The notes under the pieces are model-generated. The model did not search any database. It saw nothing but the letters and a program-made list of their open reading frames with translations, and was not told where the DNA came from. A stretch of DNA of 64,000 bases, taken from Lamellibrachia satsuma. Its lineage: Eukaryota; Annelida; Polychaeta; Sabellida; Siboglinidae. Where the stretch lies: positions 5,863,501 through 5,927,500 of the forward strand of contig BSQZ01000035.1 in NCBI GenBank assembly GCA_033239005.1. Direction: 5' to 3'. The translations under genes and the position numbers were made by a program. Shown piece by piece: positions 32,600 through 44,100 of the stretch. Numbering within the stretch: the stretch's first letter is position 1; the number at the start of each line of letters is the position of its first letter.

Positions 32600-34079
32600 G
32601 CTGGTCGGGAAAGGAGGGATCACTGTTGACGGCAGCTGCAGCGCTTTGCTTTTACTGCGTGATCTGCTGCAGGCCTTGCCAGACAGTGCTGGTGTTGTTG
32701 GAAGCGAACTGGTCTTCAAGTTTATGCTTGTGCTAAAATATGGCCTTCTTGACAGCCTTCTGCATCTCCCATTTAGCTCTCCTGAATTCTTCCCTGCTGC
32801 CGCTGATGAATGCCGCGTTCTGTTCCGCCAGTTTCTGCTTGATATTCCTGGTGAACCATCGTTTATCGTTGCCATACAGGGTGACAGTCTTTGTCACCGT
32901 GCGCACCTCCTCACACCAGTTGATGTAGGATGTTACGGTGTCAGCGTACTCGTCTAGGTCAGGACATGCTTCTTTAAACATGTCCCAATCTGTGCACTCC
33001 AGGCATCCCCGAAGAGGTTAAGTCGACTCGTCCGTCCTCCTCTTGACAGTCTTCTTTGTTGGCTTCAGAGTTTACAGTTTCAGTCGGTACGTGGGGATGA
33101 GGACGACCGTTGCGTGATCAGACTCTCCGAGGGCAGCCCTGGTGGTGGCACGGTACGTGGGAATGAGGACGACCGTTGCGTGATCAGACTCTCCGAGGGC
33201 AGCCCTGGTGGTGACACGGTAGGTGGGGATGAGGACGACCGTTGCGTTGATCAGACTCTCCCAGGGGAGCCCTGGCGGTAGCACGGTACGCATCCTTAAA
33301 GATTGTGTAGCAGTGATCCAGGATCTTGCTGTTGCTTGTGGCACAGTATACATGCTGCTTGTACCTGGGCAGTACCAAGTTTGTGTGATTAAAGTCACAC
33401 AGAATGATGGCGACGCTGTCAGGGTGAGCCGATCCTGCTGCCACCACTGACTGCCTTGGTAGCACTGGCATCGGGGGGGGGGGGGGGGGAGGGGGGGGTG
33501 TAAACACCCAGCAGCGCGACCGAAGATAATTCTCTCAGGGATTAGAACGGCTTGCAATTGATAGTGAGAGCTTCCAGTTCACGAGAACACGAAGAAGAGA
33601 CAAGCTGGGTGTCATTACCCCATCGCTAATTCACCAGAAAACACACCGCACCATCCCGCTCCTTGTCAGTCAGTTCGATCGGTCAGCTCTGAATAGAGCG
33701 TGGCGGGGGTGGGCACTGTCGCGTCGGGGGTCATGGAGTCTAACGACGTTTCAGTAAAACACAAAATAGAAGAATCTCTTAACTCTCCCTTAAAAGTCAA
33801 CAAGTGAAACAATTCGTCCGTTTTGTTCCTCAGTGAACGTACCTTTGCCAGAACAATAGTAAGGAGTGGTGATCGAAGGCTGCACTGGGGAAACCTACAA
33901 AGCGTGCCCTCGCCTCTACCCCGCTTCCGTGTGCGGCGTGGTGTATTGTGTTGCGTGTGAGAAGTAGGTCGAACCGTGTTGACAACTTGAAAAGTGTCCT
34001 TCAAGACAAAACTTGGTCGATATTCACTGCACATGGAATCCAAGATACTCAGCAAATTCTCACATTCATATTTGAACAC
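32600..34079 (-). pseudogene. Rex1-like endonuclease and linker, broken
   Basis: From right to left: SLRSPLLTIVLAKVRSLRNK and ILCFTETSLDS (33666-34079) form the endonuclease start. VYTPPPPPPPPP, derived from a poly-G run, and AIILCDFNHTNL (33184-33507) form the middle. A triplicated segment holds the ESDH catalytic motif. CPDLDEYADTVTSYINWCEE and KRWFTRNIKQKLAEQ (32733-32981) form the linker. Several shifts. Inactive. Confidence 0.8.
33085..33283. repeat. 66-bp tandem triplication carrying the endonuclease SDH motif
   Basis: CGGTACGTGGGGATGAGGAC units start at 33085, 33151 and 33217. Because 66 is a multiple of three, the minus-strand frame stays open and repeats ALGESDHATVVLIPTYR. Confidence 0.9.
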
Positions 34080-34212
34080 AGACCGTCCTTAGCGCGAGCA
34101 CAACCAGCCGTGCACCGGCGCCATCTTATACTACTTCAATATATATTATATTCGGCAGCGTGTCACAGAAATGCATTTCGATGCGCAGGTTGCCCTTTTG
34201 TACCAGACGGAA

Positions 34213-35084
34213 TCAGGAACCGTCGCACACATCGGGGGTCAGGTCAAAACCGATGAAGGTGTAGCCGTGTCGGAAGTCGCTAAGAGACAGTCCGTTTCCT
34301 TCGTCCTGCCATGTCTTACTGGTCGTGTTGTAGCTCCTGATGTAGAGGTTATTGTCAAAATCCGGCTGGAGAGGTTTGGTGGGTACCTGCCGTCCGTCCA
34401 CGTACACGAAGAGGAAGTTTATGTTGTTCTTGGCGTGAAACGGATTCCTGGCGTACGAACCGTTGTACTCGTCGTTATCGATACAACACAGCACAATGCG
34501 TTTAAGCAAGGTATCGAGGAACAGGTTCTCGTGCGTGTGCGACCGGGCTCCCGTAGGAATGGCGTAGACCTTGCACTCGACGAAACGCATCGGACACTTG
34601 AGTGCGAACGCGTCCTTGCTTCGCACCAGTACTATCTTGACGTCGACGTTGTTGATCAAGAATTTATCCTGCAGGAACAGGTCCACATGTAGTTGTCCCA
34701 CCAAGTTAACGACGTGACTCTGGACGATGAACTCTCGTCGATTCATGAACTCTGCATTAGCCGCGTTCCCGTGGACGAGCTCGACAGCATCCATGTGGGT
34801 GGTCGTGTTCTTGTGCCACAGCTGACTCGACAGCGTGCTCTTTGCCTCGGTGCCGGACCCACCGGATCGTTCAAGCCGAGTTCGGTCCCGTCGCCTCTGG
34901 TCACCATCGCCTGCACGTGCAGGTAAGTGTTGGCGAGATCCATGTGCTCGTCTCCTGATCCGGGTAGCAGGAATTCTATAGATCCACCCGAGTTGAGAGA
35001 GGCCATTGGCAGACGTTCCACTAAATGGCTGTCGATGATGCTGGTCTGAGTGGGTGGCATGGTAAAGAGATCCAGCTCACTCAC
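34213..35084 (-). pseudogene. Polinton major capsid protein (F54H12.2-like), broken
   Basis: This protein forms the icosahedral shell; the double-jelly-roll fold is known for Polinton capsids. The N-terminal part (34743-35084) has MSELDLFTMPPTQTSI, IEFLLPGSGDEHMDLANTY and LNDPVGP, then leaves the frame. A region of several tens of residues is missing at the switch. The C-terminal part (34213-34794) has VVNLVGQLHVDLFLQDKFL, VKIVLVRSKDAFAL, FVECKVYAIPTGA, LFLDTLLKRIVLCCIDNDEY, NINFLFVYVDGRQVPTKPLQ and a GYTFIGFDLTPDV end. A second internal deletion follows SKDAFAL. The family is widespread in invertebrate genomes as uncharacterised F54H12.2-like proteins. There is no copy in element 1. Confidence 0.85.
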
Positions 35085-35260
35085 CCTCGCATGATTGTCT
35101 ATGCACGAACGCCATCGTCGAACAAGTCGAGCTCGCGTTTCTTTGTCTGTACGATGCGCGTCTCGATACTGTAATGATGCGTCGTTTCGAGGGCGTGCGA
35201 TTTATACGTTTATGAGCTCGCACGCCGGAGGTCAACATTCCATTCAACAAGTTCTTACCG

Positions 35261-35500
35261 TCACGCGCCGTTTGGCCGTCTTTTTATGTTCTGACCGGAT
35301 ATGACGTCGTCGGCGATGCGCACGCCAGTCGTTAATGTGCACTTTCCCAACGCAATGGCTCCTTTCTTGGTGAGCACCGTGGTACTGCGCAGCAGACCAC
35401 AGGACATACTACTCAACCCGTATCCTTGCAGGAATCGGTCATCGACGAAGTAAGGTAGTGCACCACCCGCCTGGCGCGCGTATTAGTCGTTGTAATTCAT
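35261..35500 (-). pseudogene. Small conserved Polinton protein between capsid genes, TAA after codon 5
   Basis: After MNYND a TAA at 35483-35485 interrupts; then YARQAGGALPYFVDDRFLQG, LLRSTTVLTKKGAIALGK, TTGVRIADDVISGQNIK and basic residues follow. A Gly/Ala-rich start with a basic tail, placed between minor and major capsid genes, suits an internal or DNA-binding virion protein (inference). The element 1 remnant at 12867-12926 shows that this TAA is a mutation, since Tyr stands there. Confidence 0.6.
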
Positions 35501-36386
35501 CTTCAGTGCAGTCCTGTTTTGCACCATCGAAATTGAAGCATCACCGTCACCTTACCGCTCCCGAATGGCACGGATCATCCGGTGTCGTCTTTTATATCGA
35601 CCAAGATCGTCCTGAACTCTTTGCGCAACACGACCATGTACTGGACTGTACCATACTGGAAGAATCGTGTCGAGACCGTGTAACTGTGCGTTCCAGAAAT
35701 CTGAACGATTCTCAATAACGGTACGAGACTAACGCCGGCGACCCAAGATTCCACGATGTCCGTGTAGACGTAGAGAATGTCGAACCCTTGGTTCAATGTC
35801 TACCAAGTTATTGCCTTCTTTGTGGAAGGCAAATAGGTCGCTACGTGATGACACGGCGGCTGACGGTGTTAGTTTGATATCCTTGAGCCGCATGTCCCTG
35901 TAATCGTGCTCATAGTCATCCATTTATGGCAGACTGGTGACGATGGTCGGATAGAATCCTAGTATGGTTCCTACTGCATTCGCGCGAGGTGTGTTAAACT
36001 CGTTATGTGGTGTCACGTGCAATGTCGTTTTTTGAGTGATGGCGCTGTAGCTTAATTTCGCATTGAGCGTGTCCGTTGCAATACTCGCCAGTGCTGCGTT
36101 GATGTGTCGCGTCACTGTAGCGGGCCAGAGTAGTATCCCGCCTCGATCTTGCTATTCGGCTGAAGGTAGGGATCGAGGTTACAGTCGAGGTTGGTGAGGA
36201 AGAACCAGACATCCTTCTTTCGAACGTTGTACCAAGTGTGCAGGTACTGGTCTCCACCAATCCGCACTCCAACTCGCCGGACAGGCTGATACGCTGCGGT
36301 AAATCCGTCAAGTATTGAGTCACCGTTTTGTCGGGATGCACCTGCATGGAAGCGTTGCTAGGCAGAATCAGATAGAAATCAGTCAC
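35501..36386 (-). pseudogene. Element 2 minor-capsid-like protein, broken, start ATG mutated
   Basis: It is the counterpart of 12929-13843. TDFYLILPSNASMQVHPDK and YLTDLPQRISLSGELECGLV open the frame at a GTG (36384-36386) where element 1 has ATG. A shift follows near 36250. KLSYSAITQKTTLHVTPHN, GTILGFYPTIVTS and YVYTDIVESW lie in other frames. No stop occurs at the point where element 1 has TAG; the local sequence reads through TLNAKLSYS. Confidence 0.7.
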
Positions 36387-36690
36387 CCTGACTTTTCAAC
36401 ATCGGATTGAGCAGCAGGTAACACAACAAACTACTCAACAGGGTCGTCCACAGATTAGAGTTGCTGTAACCGGTCGTCAGGTTGTAGATACTGATAGTGT
36501 ACAAGACAACTACCTGACGCAGAAAGACTATATCCTCTTTGGGGCACACGGTACCGAAGATATGCCAACGAGCGCTGTCGATGTCACTATGCGCGTCTGT
36601 ACTGGCGTCCGCGCCTTCTCTCTCCTCCTCCTCCTCCTCCTCCTCCTCTCCAGTACGATGGCGGACACCTCTGTCGTCTTGTCTGTCATT
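36387..36690 (-). pseudogene. Element 2 small membrane protein, frameshifted
   Basis: WHIFGTVCPKEDIVFLRQVV, LYTISIYNLTTGYSN and LWTTLLSSLLCYLL can be read and match the membrane protein of element 1. The acidic N-terminus has become a poly-Arg stretch through expansion of a CCT repeat (36628-36652) and a frame change. Confidence 0.55.
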
Positions 36691-36719
36691 GTTCCAATAA
36701 AGCGACGACAGGCGCGCGG

Positions 36720-37368
36720 CTACTCTTTATATCCAACGAGTGCCTTGGCATCGATCCAGCTGTTGAACTTTGAGGGTTACACGTATCATTTCATCAAAGC
36801 CTCCGTTCACCTGCCTACCTTGATTCGCTGCCGATTCCACGCGGTACAGTTTATCGGTCGGCACCGACACCTTCTGCAGCTCCGGTTCATAGAATGTTCA
36901 GTCCAGCCCCTCACCAAGATCTTAGACCAACCGGTACATGGGCGGATCGGAGATATGAACTTTGCGTATTGTGAAAATCTCCTCACTCCAATTCGCCGTG
37001 TACTCTTTTTTGAACTGTCGCTTAGCCTTGCGGATGCACGCTGTGCTCCACTAGGAACTTGGGTACACCCTTACCATCGTGACCATATAAGCGCTGCAGC
37101 ACCTCCTCCAGATCCGCATTCACCTGCGATGGAGCCGATACTGCGGTGGTAGGTGTCGTTGTACGAGCGCACAAAGTCCTGAAGTACGTTGGTGTATCGC
37201 ATCGTCTGATGTTTCATCATGTATCTCCACATGCACGTCTAGCTTTCGATTTCGATCACCGTCAACAGAAACGTGATGCTGTCGTTGTATCTCTTCATCT
37301 TCGACATGTCAACGAGATCGGCCTGCAACTGCTGTTTCCAACCTCTCACGACAACGCATAGTCTGTTG
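36720..37368 (-). pseudogene. Element 2 integrase remnant
   Basis: The C-terminal/chromodomain side (about 36730-37140) and a core fragment with QLQADLVDMSKMKRYND and ITFLLTVIE (37239-37400) match element 1 but lie in several frames. Directly upstream the sequence jumps to polymerase exonuclease sequence, so the integrase N-terminus and everything between are deleted. Confidence 0.65.
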
Positions 37369-38760
37369 AACCGAATTGAACAGGATTGCCATTGGATGGG
37401 ACTCCCACTCAAAGTCGAACGTGGCCCGATACGGGTAATAACGCAAAGATTCTGGGACTCAAATGTTCTCGTCGTCCAAACGTTGGAACACTGACGGTGT
37501 ATACGGTACACGCCTCCCGGGTAGATTCATGTGTGCGCTCATGTATGTGCAACGCCCACGATTTTTTCCATAACGAGTTGCCGCACTTTCGACACCGATA
37601 CGAGTGATATGTATATGCGCACGTCTTGGATGTAGGAAAAGTGCGTATCATGCAGGTTGATATGCAACGCCTCGGAGTAGTGACACGGTCGTCTTTTCAT
37701 CGTCGACGTCCGACTCGACGAGTTTGTACACACACGCACGCACACGCACACGCACACGCACACACAATCGTTTCGAACATGATAATTGATAAACGTCACA
37801 TCTTCGATGCAGGGCCAGACAACAGAAAAGACATATTTTGTCTTTGTACCTTTTGGAATGATTGGGTTCCCTTTCCACACCGATGACGAGTCTGTTGGTC
37901 CTGACATAGGTGGGGAGGGTCAAGCTGAGGCAGCCCATTCTCTGATGCGTTCCAGTAACCCATCAAAGTCGTCGCGGTTGGTGATGAGATTTGGTTCGTC
38001 CAGGTACCGCCCGCAACAATTGCAAGAGGAATGATAATACTATTTTCGTCCCGTGTCCTTGTTCCTAAGAACGAACCCATAACTGAGATTAATCTTGAAA
38101 GAGTTGGTCTGCTCCTGGAACATTCTCCTCAAAGGATCCTCTAGAACGGTCGTGTGTACCGTGGTTAACCTCTAATCGTACCTGCAAGGAATGGGTCGTC
38201 TCGACATGCATGTTCGAATGGTAGACCAGTGCTCACGTACGACGTCCATCAGGTCGGCCGATAGGGCATTGGAGAAGGGAAGTCGATCGGGTGGATCGAT
38301 GGGATCTTCGACATCGAGCAGATGAGGCATGGTGTCTTCCCATCTCGACCGCTTCGGTATCGGTGGTTCGATAACTTCGACACACACAGTTCGCGTGTGC
38401 CTGATCAGTTGCTGACGTGTATCGAAAGTACGTCCACATTTCTTACAGGTGTAGTTAGTGGTCTCGTCATTTCGTTACTACTATATGCAGTTCTCGTGTG
38501 TCGCTGCAGATTGTCCCATCTCCCAAATGTTCGACTGTGTCTCGCACACGCGAGTCTTTACCTACTTTGCGTGATCATAGATGATGGCACCACTGTTGGC
38601 GCCGACTAGTACATGTGTTGATTGGCAGATGGCGTTGCGTGACTCTCCATGTTACGTCGTAGATCAGGATACTTATCGAACACTGTTCCACAGTGGAGAC
38701 AGACGTGTGTTCGCATTGTGTCAGCATCTACAACTGAACGAAAACAAGTCCTCAATACAC
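37369..38760 (-). pseudogene. Element 2 DNA polymerase B, N-terminal half only
   Basis: It has the same features as the element 1 N-terminus in several frames: a zinc finger (YRCRKCGNSLWKKSW), the Cys motif DKICLFCCLALHRRC (37648-37938), MPHLLDVEDPIDPPDRLPF and VREHWSTIRTCMSRRPIPCR (38172-38387), and zinc-finger remnants near 38440-38750. The downstream boundary is just after exonuclease motif I. The polymerase core is absent. Confidence 0.75.
37727..37770. repeat. (CACACG)n microsatellite inside the polymerase remnant
   Basis: The repeat replaces a conserved stretch of about 30 residues after the Cys motif and encodes RVRVRVR on the minus strand. Confidence 0.9.
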
Positions 38761-39121
38761 CTGTATCTTATGGGTAGTGGTGGTGGTGGTGGTATGCGCA
38801 TGTGCATTGCGTGCGTGGGTGACGTGGTGGTCACTACTGTCTCTACAGGGGGATGGCACTCACACCCACCCTCTCTACAGGGGGATGACACTCCTTCCAT
38901 TGTCTCTAGGGAATAATACTACAACTCGTGACAATCTTTTCGACTTTTTATTGTATCGTATATCGAATACCAAACATTTGGGTATTTTCATAAGGACGAC
39001 TTTGTTGTGTTGTATGAAAGAGGTAAAGTAGTGTCCTTATATCAAAGGATCGATTTATAAAAGGGACACATGTGAGAGGTGTATGGGTTTATCTATACCT
39101 TGCCAGTGACATCGAGGTTAC

Positions 39122-39123
<2 letters not shown>
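38760..39123. other. Spacer upstream of element 2 polymerase, short direct repeats
   Basis: It contains (GGT)n near 38778 and a doubled TCTCTACAGGGGGATG at about 38850-38890. It is equivalent in position to 21090-21310 of element 1. No gene seen. Confidence 0.5.

Positions 39124-39212
<89 letters not shown>
39124..39212. repeat. (TA)n microsatellite, about 88 bp
   Basis: A pure TA tract upstream of the polymerase, at the same relative place as the first tract in element 1. Confidence 0.97.
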
Positions 39213-39214
<2 letters not shown>

Positions 39215-39336
39215 TAAAGAAGGATGAATTAATATATATCGGAGTACAAGTCATCAATCTCTACAGTGTACAAGTCATAAGTGCATCACAATAACCAAGG
39301 GTTGATATAATGTGCGTTCAGCATGATATTGTTGCA

Positions 39337-39612
39337 TTATGCGCTCGTATCGAAGGTCTCTTTACACTGCATTGATACAGTTTCCATGGCCTCTTCATGT
39401 GACATGTCGTTGTCGCGACATGCCATCATCGCCACACACGTCATCACTCCGATGATGCTCGCAATACATTCCGCATGTGGCGTTGCTGTCGTCAGGGGAA
39501 TCTCGGCCGGTGGTGGGGGTGGTAGGAGTGGTAGCTCAGACGTGTCGCGTATCGGAGATAGCGGTATGCTTATCTCATCTCGAACGCACAGCACGCCTTC
39601 TCCTTCCATCAC
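39337..39612 (-). CDS. Element 2 accessory ORF, unrecognised
   Basis: It has 91 codons with acidic and Pro-rich sequence (LSPIRDTSELPLLPPPPPAE), a hydrophobic segment CIASIIGVMTCVAMM and a charged end. It takes the place of the accessory genes of element 1 but is not visibly homologous to them. No family recognised; possibly chance. Confidence 0.3.
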   Translation of the reverse strand: MMEGEGVLCVRDEISIPLSPIRDTSELPLLPPPPPAEIPLTTATPHAECIASIIGVMTCVAMMACRDNDMSHEEAMETVSMQCKETFDTSA

Positions 39613-39665
39613 GATAGGCGGAGGCAGGCGTTTTGTTTCAATCGACGGCGCAGATCATTCCGACT

Positions 39666-41515
39666 GAGCCGTACGGCTCGCGGCGTAATAGAGAACGGTG
39701 TCCATATCTTATCTGCCTCTTCATACAATTAGAATAGAATGGTCGGTCGACCGGTAGGTAGGTAGGGAAGTCTATGGTGTCTTTGGTCAAGTCTATGACG
39801 ACTTCACTGGTCACTTCTCCGTCGGTGTACTACTACATACTGTATATATTCACCATATTCACTATGTACATAGTCAACACATTCACATCGTATATAGTCA
39901 CTAAATTGCGATAATGCTCCAGAGTAGGATTTTGCAGTTATGATGACGAAAGAGGAGAAGCAAGCGCAGTAGACAAACGCGGTAGACACAAATAAATGAA
40001 TTGCAACAGCACTGCGAAACAATAGTCTTAGAATGCCAATGTAAACGAATTCTGTCTGTGTATCAGTAAGAAGGGAAATAAGGCTATAATAACAAATATA
40101 ATGTTTTCCCCAATCTTTGTAAAATTAATTCGTTTGCATCGCCAGTGCAAAGCTTGTGCCAAATGTGACGTCTGCCGTTGCGTCCGCGTGGGCACTGACA
40201 CTCTCCCATTTGCCAATTAATGATCATGTAAGCTGCACGTGTGCTACTGTGAGTGGAGCCAAAGTGGTTTATGTATTCGAATGACCATTGTTTCATTTAA
40301 ACACTGATTAAAAACTTCGCCGTAATTAACTTGTTTTAGTTTTCTTTCAGATGTTTATCTGACCAAGATGTTGTCTTCGTATGAGGCAGCAGTGCAGCAT
40401 AGCGAGACGCTGCGAACTAGTCGTCTTTTTGGAGGCGTTTCGCCAGTCAGCAAATTATACTAATGAACTACAGTGTTCTGTTATGTTAATCAGCTAAAAT
40501 AATCTCAGCTAAAACCAACTACGGAAATCACGTGGCACCGCCGATAATGGTCGTGACGTAAGCGAAACAGAAGCCGTGGAAATCTTATGTCACGTCATCG
40601 TCAAAGAAGAAGTCCGAACACTTGTCGCACGGAACATAGTATCAGAAATTATTCAAAACGACGGTGGCCTACCGGGCCAACAAAATATGAAAACTTGTGG
40701 CCCGAACTGGCCAACGGCCTCAAAAACAGATACCGGTCGTCCGTCGATATGTTTGTTTTTCAAACAGGCGGATCATTGAACGAATAATCTTCGGGCAGTA
40801 ATTGTAGTGTGAATGAATACTTCCCAGAGTCGAAATGGAGTTGGAATGAACAGGTCTTCCAAGGTCTGCCAAGGGGTGAAGTGTAAATCACTTTTAGTAG
40901 TCGCACGCACTGGGTAGTGCACTATATAAGAACGTACCTTTTTACCCTTTTCCTTTTACCCTCCACTCTGAACGTGTCTGGTAACCAAACTATTTCGAGC
41001 ACACCACCTGGTGCTTAAGGACCGCACCCTACAGCGCCTTCTGGTGAATTTTGTACTGGAATAGATACATTTTTTTTTACAATTTCCCGTCCGAAGACAC
41101 GGCAAATGCGCAAGTCTGATGCTATTTTAGACAATTTGATCCAATGTTGCAATATATATGCAGCAGATGTTCAAGTCATGACATAAGCAGCTCTTTTAGT
41201 TTTCGTCTTTGATTTGTTGGTTTATGTGGTGTGACGTAGACTCGTCGTTTGAAACAATGTTACACGCCTAGTGATTGGCAGGAATTTGTCACGTGGTAGC
41301 TATGATCACGTGGTTTTCATGCACGTCTGAACACGTTTTGGAAGGTTGCCTAATCGTACATAAGGGCGGTGGTAGCGACGAGCTCATCATCATTCGTGAC
41401 TCCCCATCGTGATGTCAAACAACGTGTTTGCACTTCAAACAAGTAAGTCCGGATACGCAGGCTTTCGTAGCATTCACTGAGCTGTTGATATCAGGGCTCG
41501 TAGAGGGGAGTAGAC
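39666..41515. other. Intergenic stretch right of element 2
   Basis: I find no gene that I can name. It contains a GGCC-repeat copy (40655-40740) and a short open frame after a splice-acceptor-like TTTCTTTCAG at 40350 (MLSSYEAAVQHSETLRTSRL). Near 41411 another short frame (MSNNVFALQT) runs into a GTAAGT donor-like site. Either could be a first exon; both are weak. Confidence 0.4.
40655..40740 (-). repeat. GGCC-repeat family fragment
   Basis: GGCCCGAACTGGCC is the reverse complement of the sequence near 47048 (GGCCAGTTCGGGCC), and the flanking TGTGGCCC/GGGCCACA also match, so this is an inverted partner of copy B. Confidence 0.55.
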
Positions 41516-41519
41516 GGTG

Positions 41520-41702
41520 AAGATGAACTTCGTGAAATGCATGACGCGAACGCACCTAATTAACAGACGGACACTTGGATGTCGTACTGGGGCTCGAAGG
41601 GACATGTCTGCAGCCAAATGTGAGACACTTTGTAGCGCAGCAACGGTACCAGGCTTTGGCTTCACACTAATCAATATTGCCGGAAATGGCATGCCAAGAA
41701 CA
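41520..41702 (+). other. Candidate first coding exon, unknown gene
   Basis: From the ATG at 41523 (41517 is an alternative start in the same frame) the frame reads MNFVKCMTRTHLINRRTLGC and on to GFGFTLINIAGNGMPRT, with a GT near 41704 (AACAGGTGGGTAAAG) as possible donor. An Arg-rich, acid-poor start resembles a mitochondrial presequence. No matching downstream exon was found before the retroelement at 41943. Weak. Confidence 0.2.
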
Positions 41703-41942
41703 GGTGGGTAAAGTATGGTTGCTAATTTCAGGAGTTAATTTCATCAATTCGTGTAGCTTCTATGCAGACGAACATTGGTCGATATGAAGTTAAACAAACT
41801 CAGCCACGTCATTTGCATAACGAGTATTTTGCCTTTTCTCGCGACCATGTGATGCGAGCGTCACGCCTTCGTACCAAATATGGGACACATAAAACGACGC
41901 TATTTTTGACGACAACGAGAAAGTGACGCCATCTAGCGGAAC

Positions 41943-44100
41943 TTGATATACCTAACGAAGGTACAACGTTGTGATGTAGACATTACAGGAAACATAAACC
42001 AGCATATAACCACTGAACCAGTGGCGCCACTAACTATTTCACCACTGTCACAACTAATATCTACACATGACATTGAATCAATATGGTGTCACATAACTAC
42101 GAACACATGGTCCCTACTTGTAGGGGTATGCTCCCACAGCACGTCACTTCATGATCTATTACGCACAACATGTGCATCGTGTGACAGTGTTGTAATAGTT
42201 GGAGACTTCAACCACAGAACTATTGACTGGACTCGGGTGCGGGAGGGGGCCGAGGGGATACGATTCATGGAGCTCACCCAAGCCCTTTTTCTAATCCAGC
42301 ATGTACACAATGCTACTAGGGATGAGAATACACTGGATCTTGTATTATGCTCGGAACCAAATATGGTTGACTATATTGGGGTAAGAGAACCCTTCAGAGA
42401 TCACAACATTGTGATATACAACATTATAGTATATCCACAGATAAAAAGTGGATAGAGACGTACTATATGACTTTAAGAGGAGAAACCACGAGGGGATGAA
42501 AACATTCTTAGGGGATTACGACTGGAAGCAGGCTTTGCAGGGTACTAACGTTAATACGAAATTTGACATTTACATGGCTGTGGTTAACTTCGCATTGCAT
42601 CGTTTTATCTGACAAAAAGAAGCGGATGACAAAACGAGCTGAATTAGCAAGGAGGAAGAAGTATCATATGTGGAAGAGATACAGGAAACTGGAGAATACC
42701 ATCTATATGAGGCATACGAGCGACAACTCAACAAAGCCCGGAATTAGGTGGTAAAGGCTAAAATATTTTTTTTTAAAGATTAGCAGACAACATAAAGAAA
42801 GATCCGAAGTCACTCTTTGCATGCACGATGTCTAAAACTAGGACAACAGACAGTGTCGGCCCCTTGTTGACAATGAAGGGAAAGTGACCACAGACTCGGT
42901 TGAGACAGCAAATGTATTAAACGACTACTTCGCCTCAGTGTTCACTGACGAGGTTGCTGAAAATTTGCCTGTACCCGTGAAGATTTTCATGAAGATATGG
43001 AGGAGTCCCTCCAAGATTTGGAGTTCACTATTGGAGTAGTATTGAAGAAGTTGTTGCAACTATAGCCACACAAAGCCTCTGGAGTAGACAATTTAAGCTC
43101 AACAGTGCTTCGAGAAGTTGCCCCTGCCATTGCATTCCGACTAAGCGAAATCTTCGCAGAAGGCAAAGGTGGAAGTTCCAGTAGACTGGAAAAGTGCAAG
43201 CGTTAGCCCCATATATAAGAAGAAGGGAATGAAACCATAACCCAGCAATTACAGACCAGTGAGTCTAACGTCACGGGTATCTAAAGTAATGGAAGCAATT
43301 ATCAGGGATAAGATCGTTGGCCATCTCCAAAATCACGACATGATTAAAGCTTCACAACATGGTTTTTGGAAGGGACGATAATTTCTGACTAGATCTTTAA
43401 CTAAGATAAGGCAGGGTACAACGTGTCGTTATAGATGGATTGAGTTCGGAATGGTCGCCTGTTAAGAGTGGTATACCCCAAGGGTCAGTTTTTGGTCCAA
43501 TTCTATTTGTAATATATTTTAACGACATAGCCGAGGGAGTGTGTAACCATCTCCTAAAATTTGCTGATGACACAAAACTGTTCTGTCAGGTAGCATCATG
43601 CGAAGACGCTGGGAAACTTCAGAGGGACTTAAATCCCATGCATGGGCGGAGTGTTGAATGGCTAATGCTATTTAATGCAGACCAATGCAAGTGTGTGCAT
43701 TACGGTCATAATAATAGGCAGTATGACTACTTAATGGGTGATGACCCCATAGAAACATCACGTGAAGAAAAAGACTTAGGCGTGATAATAACAGAAAAAC
43801 ATTACGTAACGGAGCAATGTGTTAAGGCATCAAATAAGGCAAACGCTGTGCTAGGCATGATCAACAGAGCCATCAAATATAAGACCAAAGAGGTAACTTT
43901 AGTTGTAAAACTATACAAGTCCCTAGTAAGACCCCATCTGGACTACCGGGTACTGCATTCAGAGGATAGTAAACGACTGGAATATACTTCTGGAGGCAGC
44001 GGTTATGTCCAAGAACATCAACCAATTCAAGGGACATATTGACAAGTATTTACACAACAGGGCGGATGATTACACGAGTCAGCGCTTGACCCCCTCCCTC
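41943..44100 (+). pseudogene. Decayed non-LTR retrotransposon (CR1/Jockey-like group)
   Basis: Endonuclease: VVIVGDFNHRTIDW and ENTLDLVLCSEPNMVDYI (42180-42380). Linker: RRKKYHMWKRYRKL (42640-42700). Reverse transcriptase: YRPVSLTSRVSKVMEAII (about 43245-43310), SGIPQGSVFGPILFVIYFND, then LLKFADDTKLF with the catalytic box (43440-43580). C-terminal part: EEKDLGVIITEKHYVTEQC, YKSLVRPHLDY. There are stops and shifts throughout the first half. It lies between element 2 and SDF4. Confidence 0.85.

Larger units (their letters stand above)
27200..34130 (-). mobile_element. Rex1/Babar-like (CR1 group) non-LTR retrotransposon, split by another insertion
   Basis: On the minus strand, endonuclease (34079 to about 33070), linker (32981-32733) and N-terminal reverse transcriptase (32492-32091) are followed, beyond a 3.85-kb insertion, by the rest of the reverse transcriptase and the C-terminal tail (28233-27410). 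The order is collinear, showing one element. It is degraded by frameshifts, tandem duplication and a poly-G run (33474-33499). It is inserted between the protease and major capsid genes of Polinton element 2. Exact ends are uncertain. Confidence 0.85.
26470..39665 (-). mobile_element. Polinton/Maverick element 2, heavily decayed and interrupted
   Basis: It is related to element 1 in the same orientation. The left part repeats the element 1 subterminal sequence (GTACGAGTGCACACGTATTTTATTG near 26500 and 12310). The minus-strand genes in order are protease fragment, major capsid, small conserved protein, minor-capsid-like protein, membrane protein, integrase and the polymerase N-terminus. About 6.9 kb of nested retrotransposons split it between protease and capsid. 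The segment from the integrase core to polymerase exonuclease motif I is deleted, so the ATPase and polymerase core are gone. Terminal repeats were not found; the outer limits given are those of recognisable homology. Confidence 0.82.

Noticed and set aside
36562..37152. 196-codon plus-strand frame with a poly-Leu run resembling a signal peptide
   Set aside because: It is antisense to the element 2 membrane protein and integrase remnants; the Leu run comes from a CTC/CCT microsatellite.
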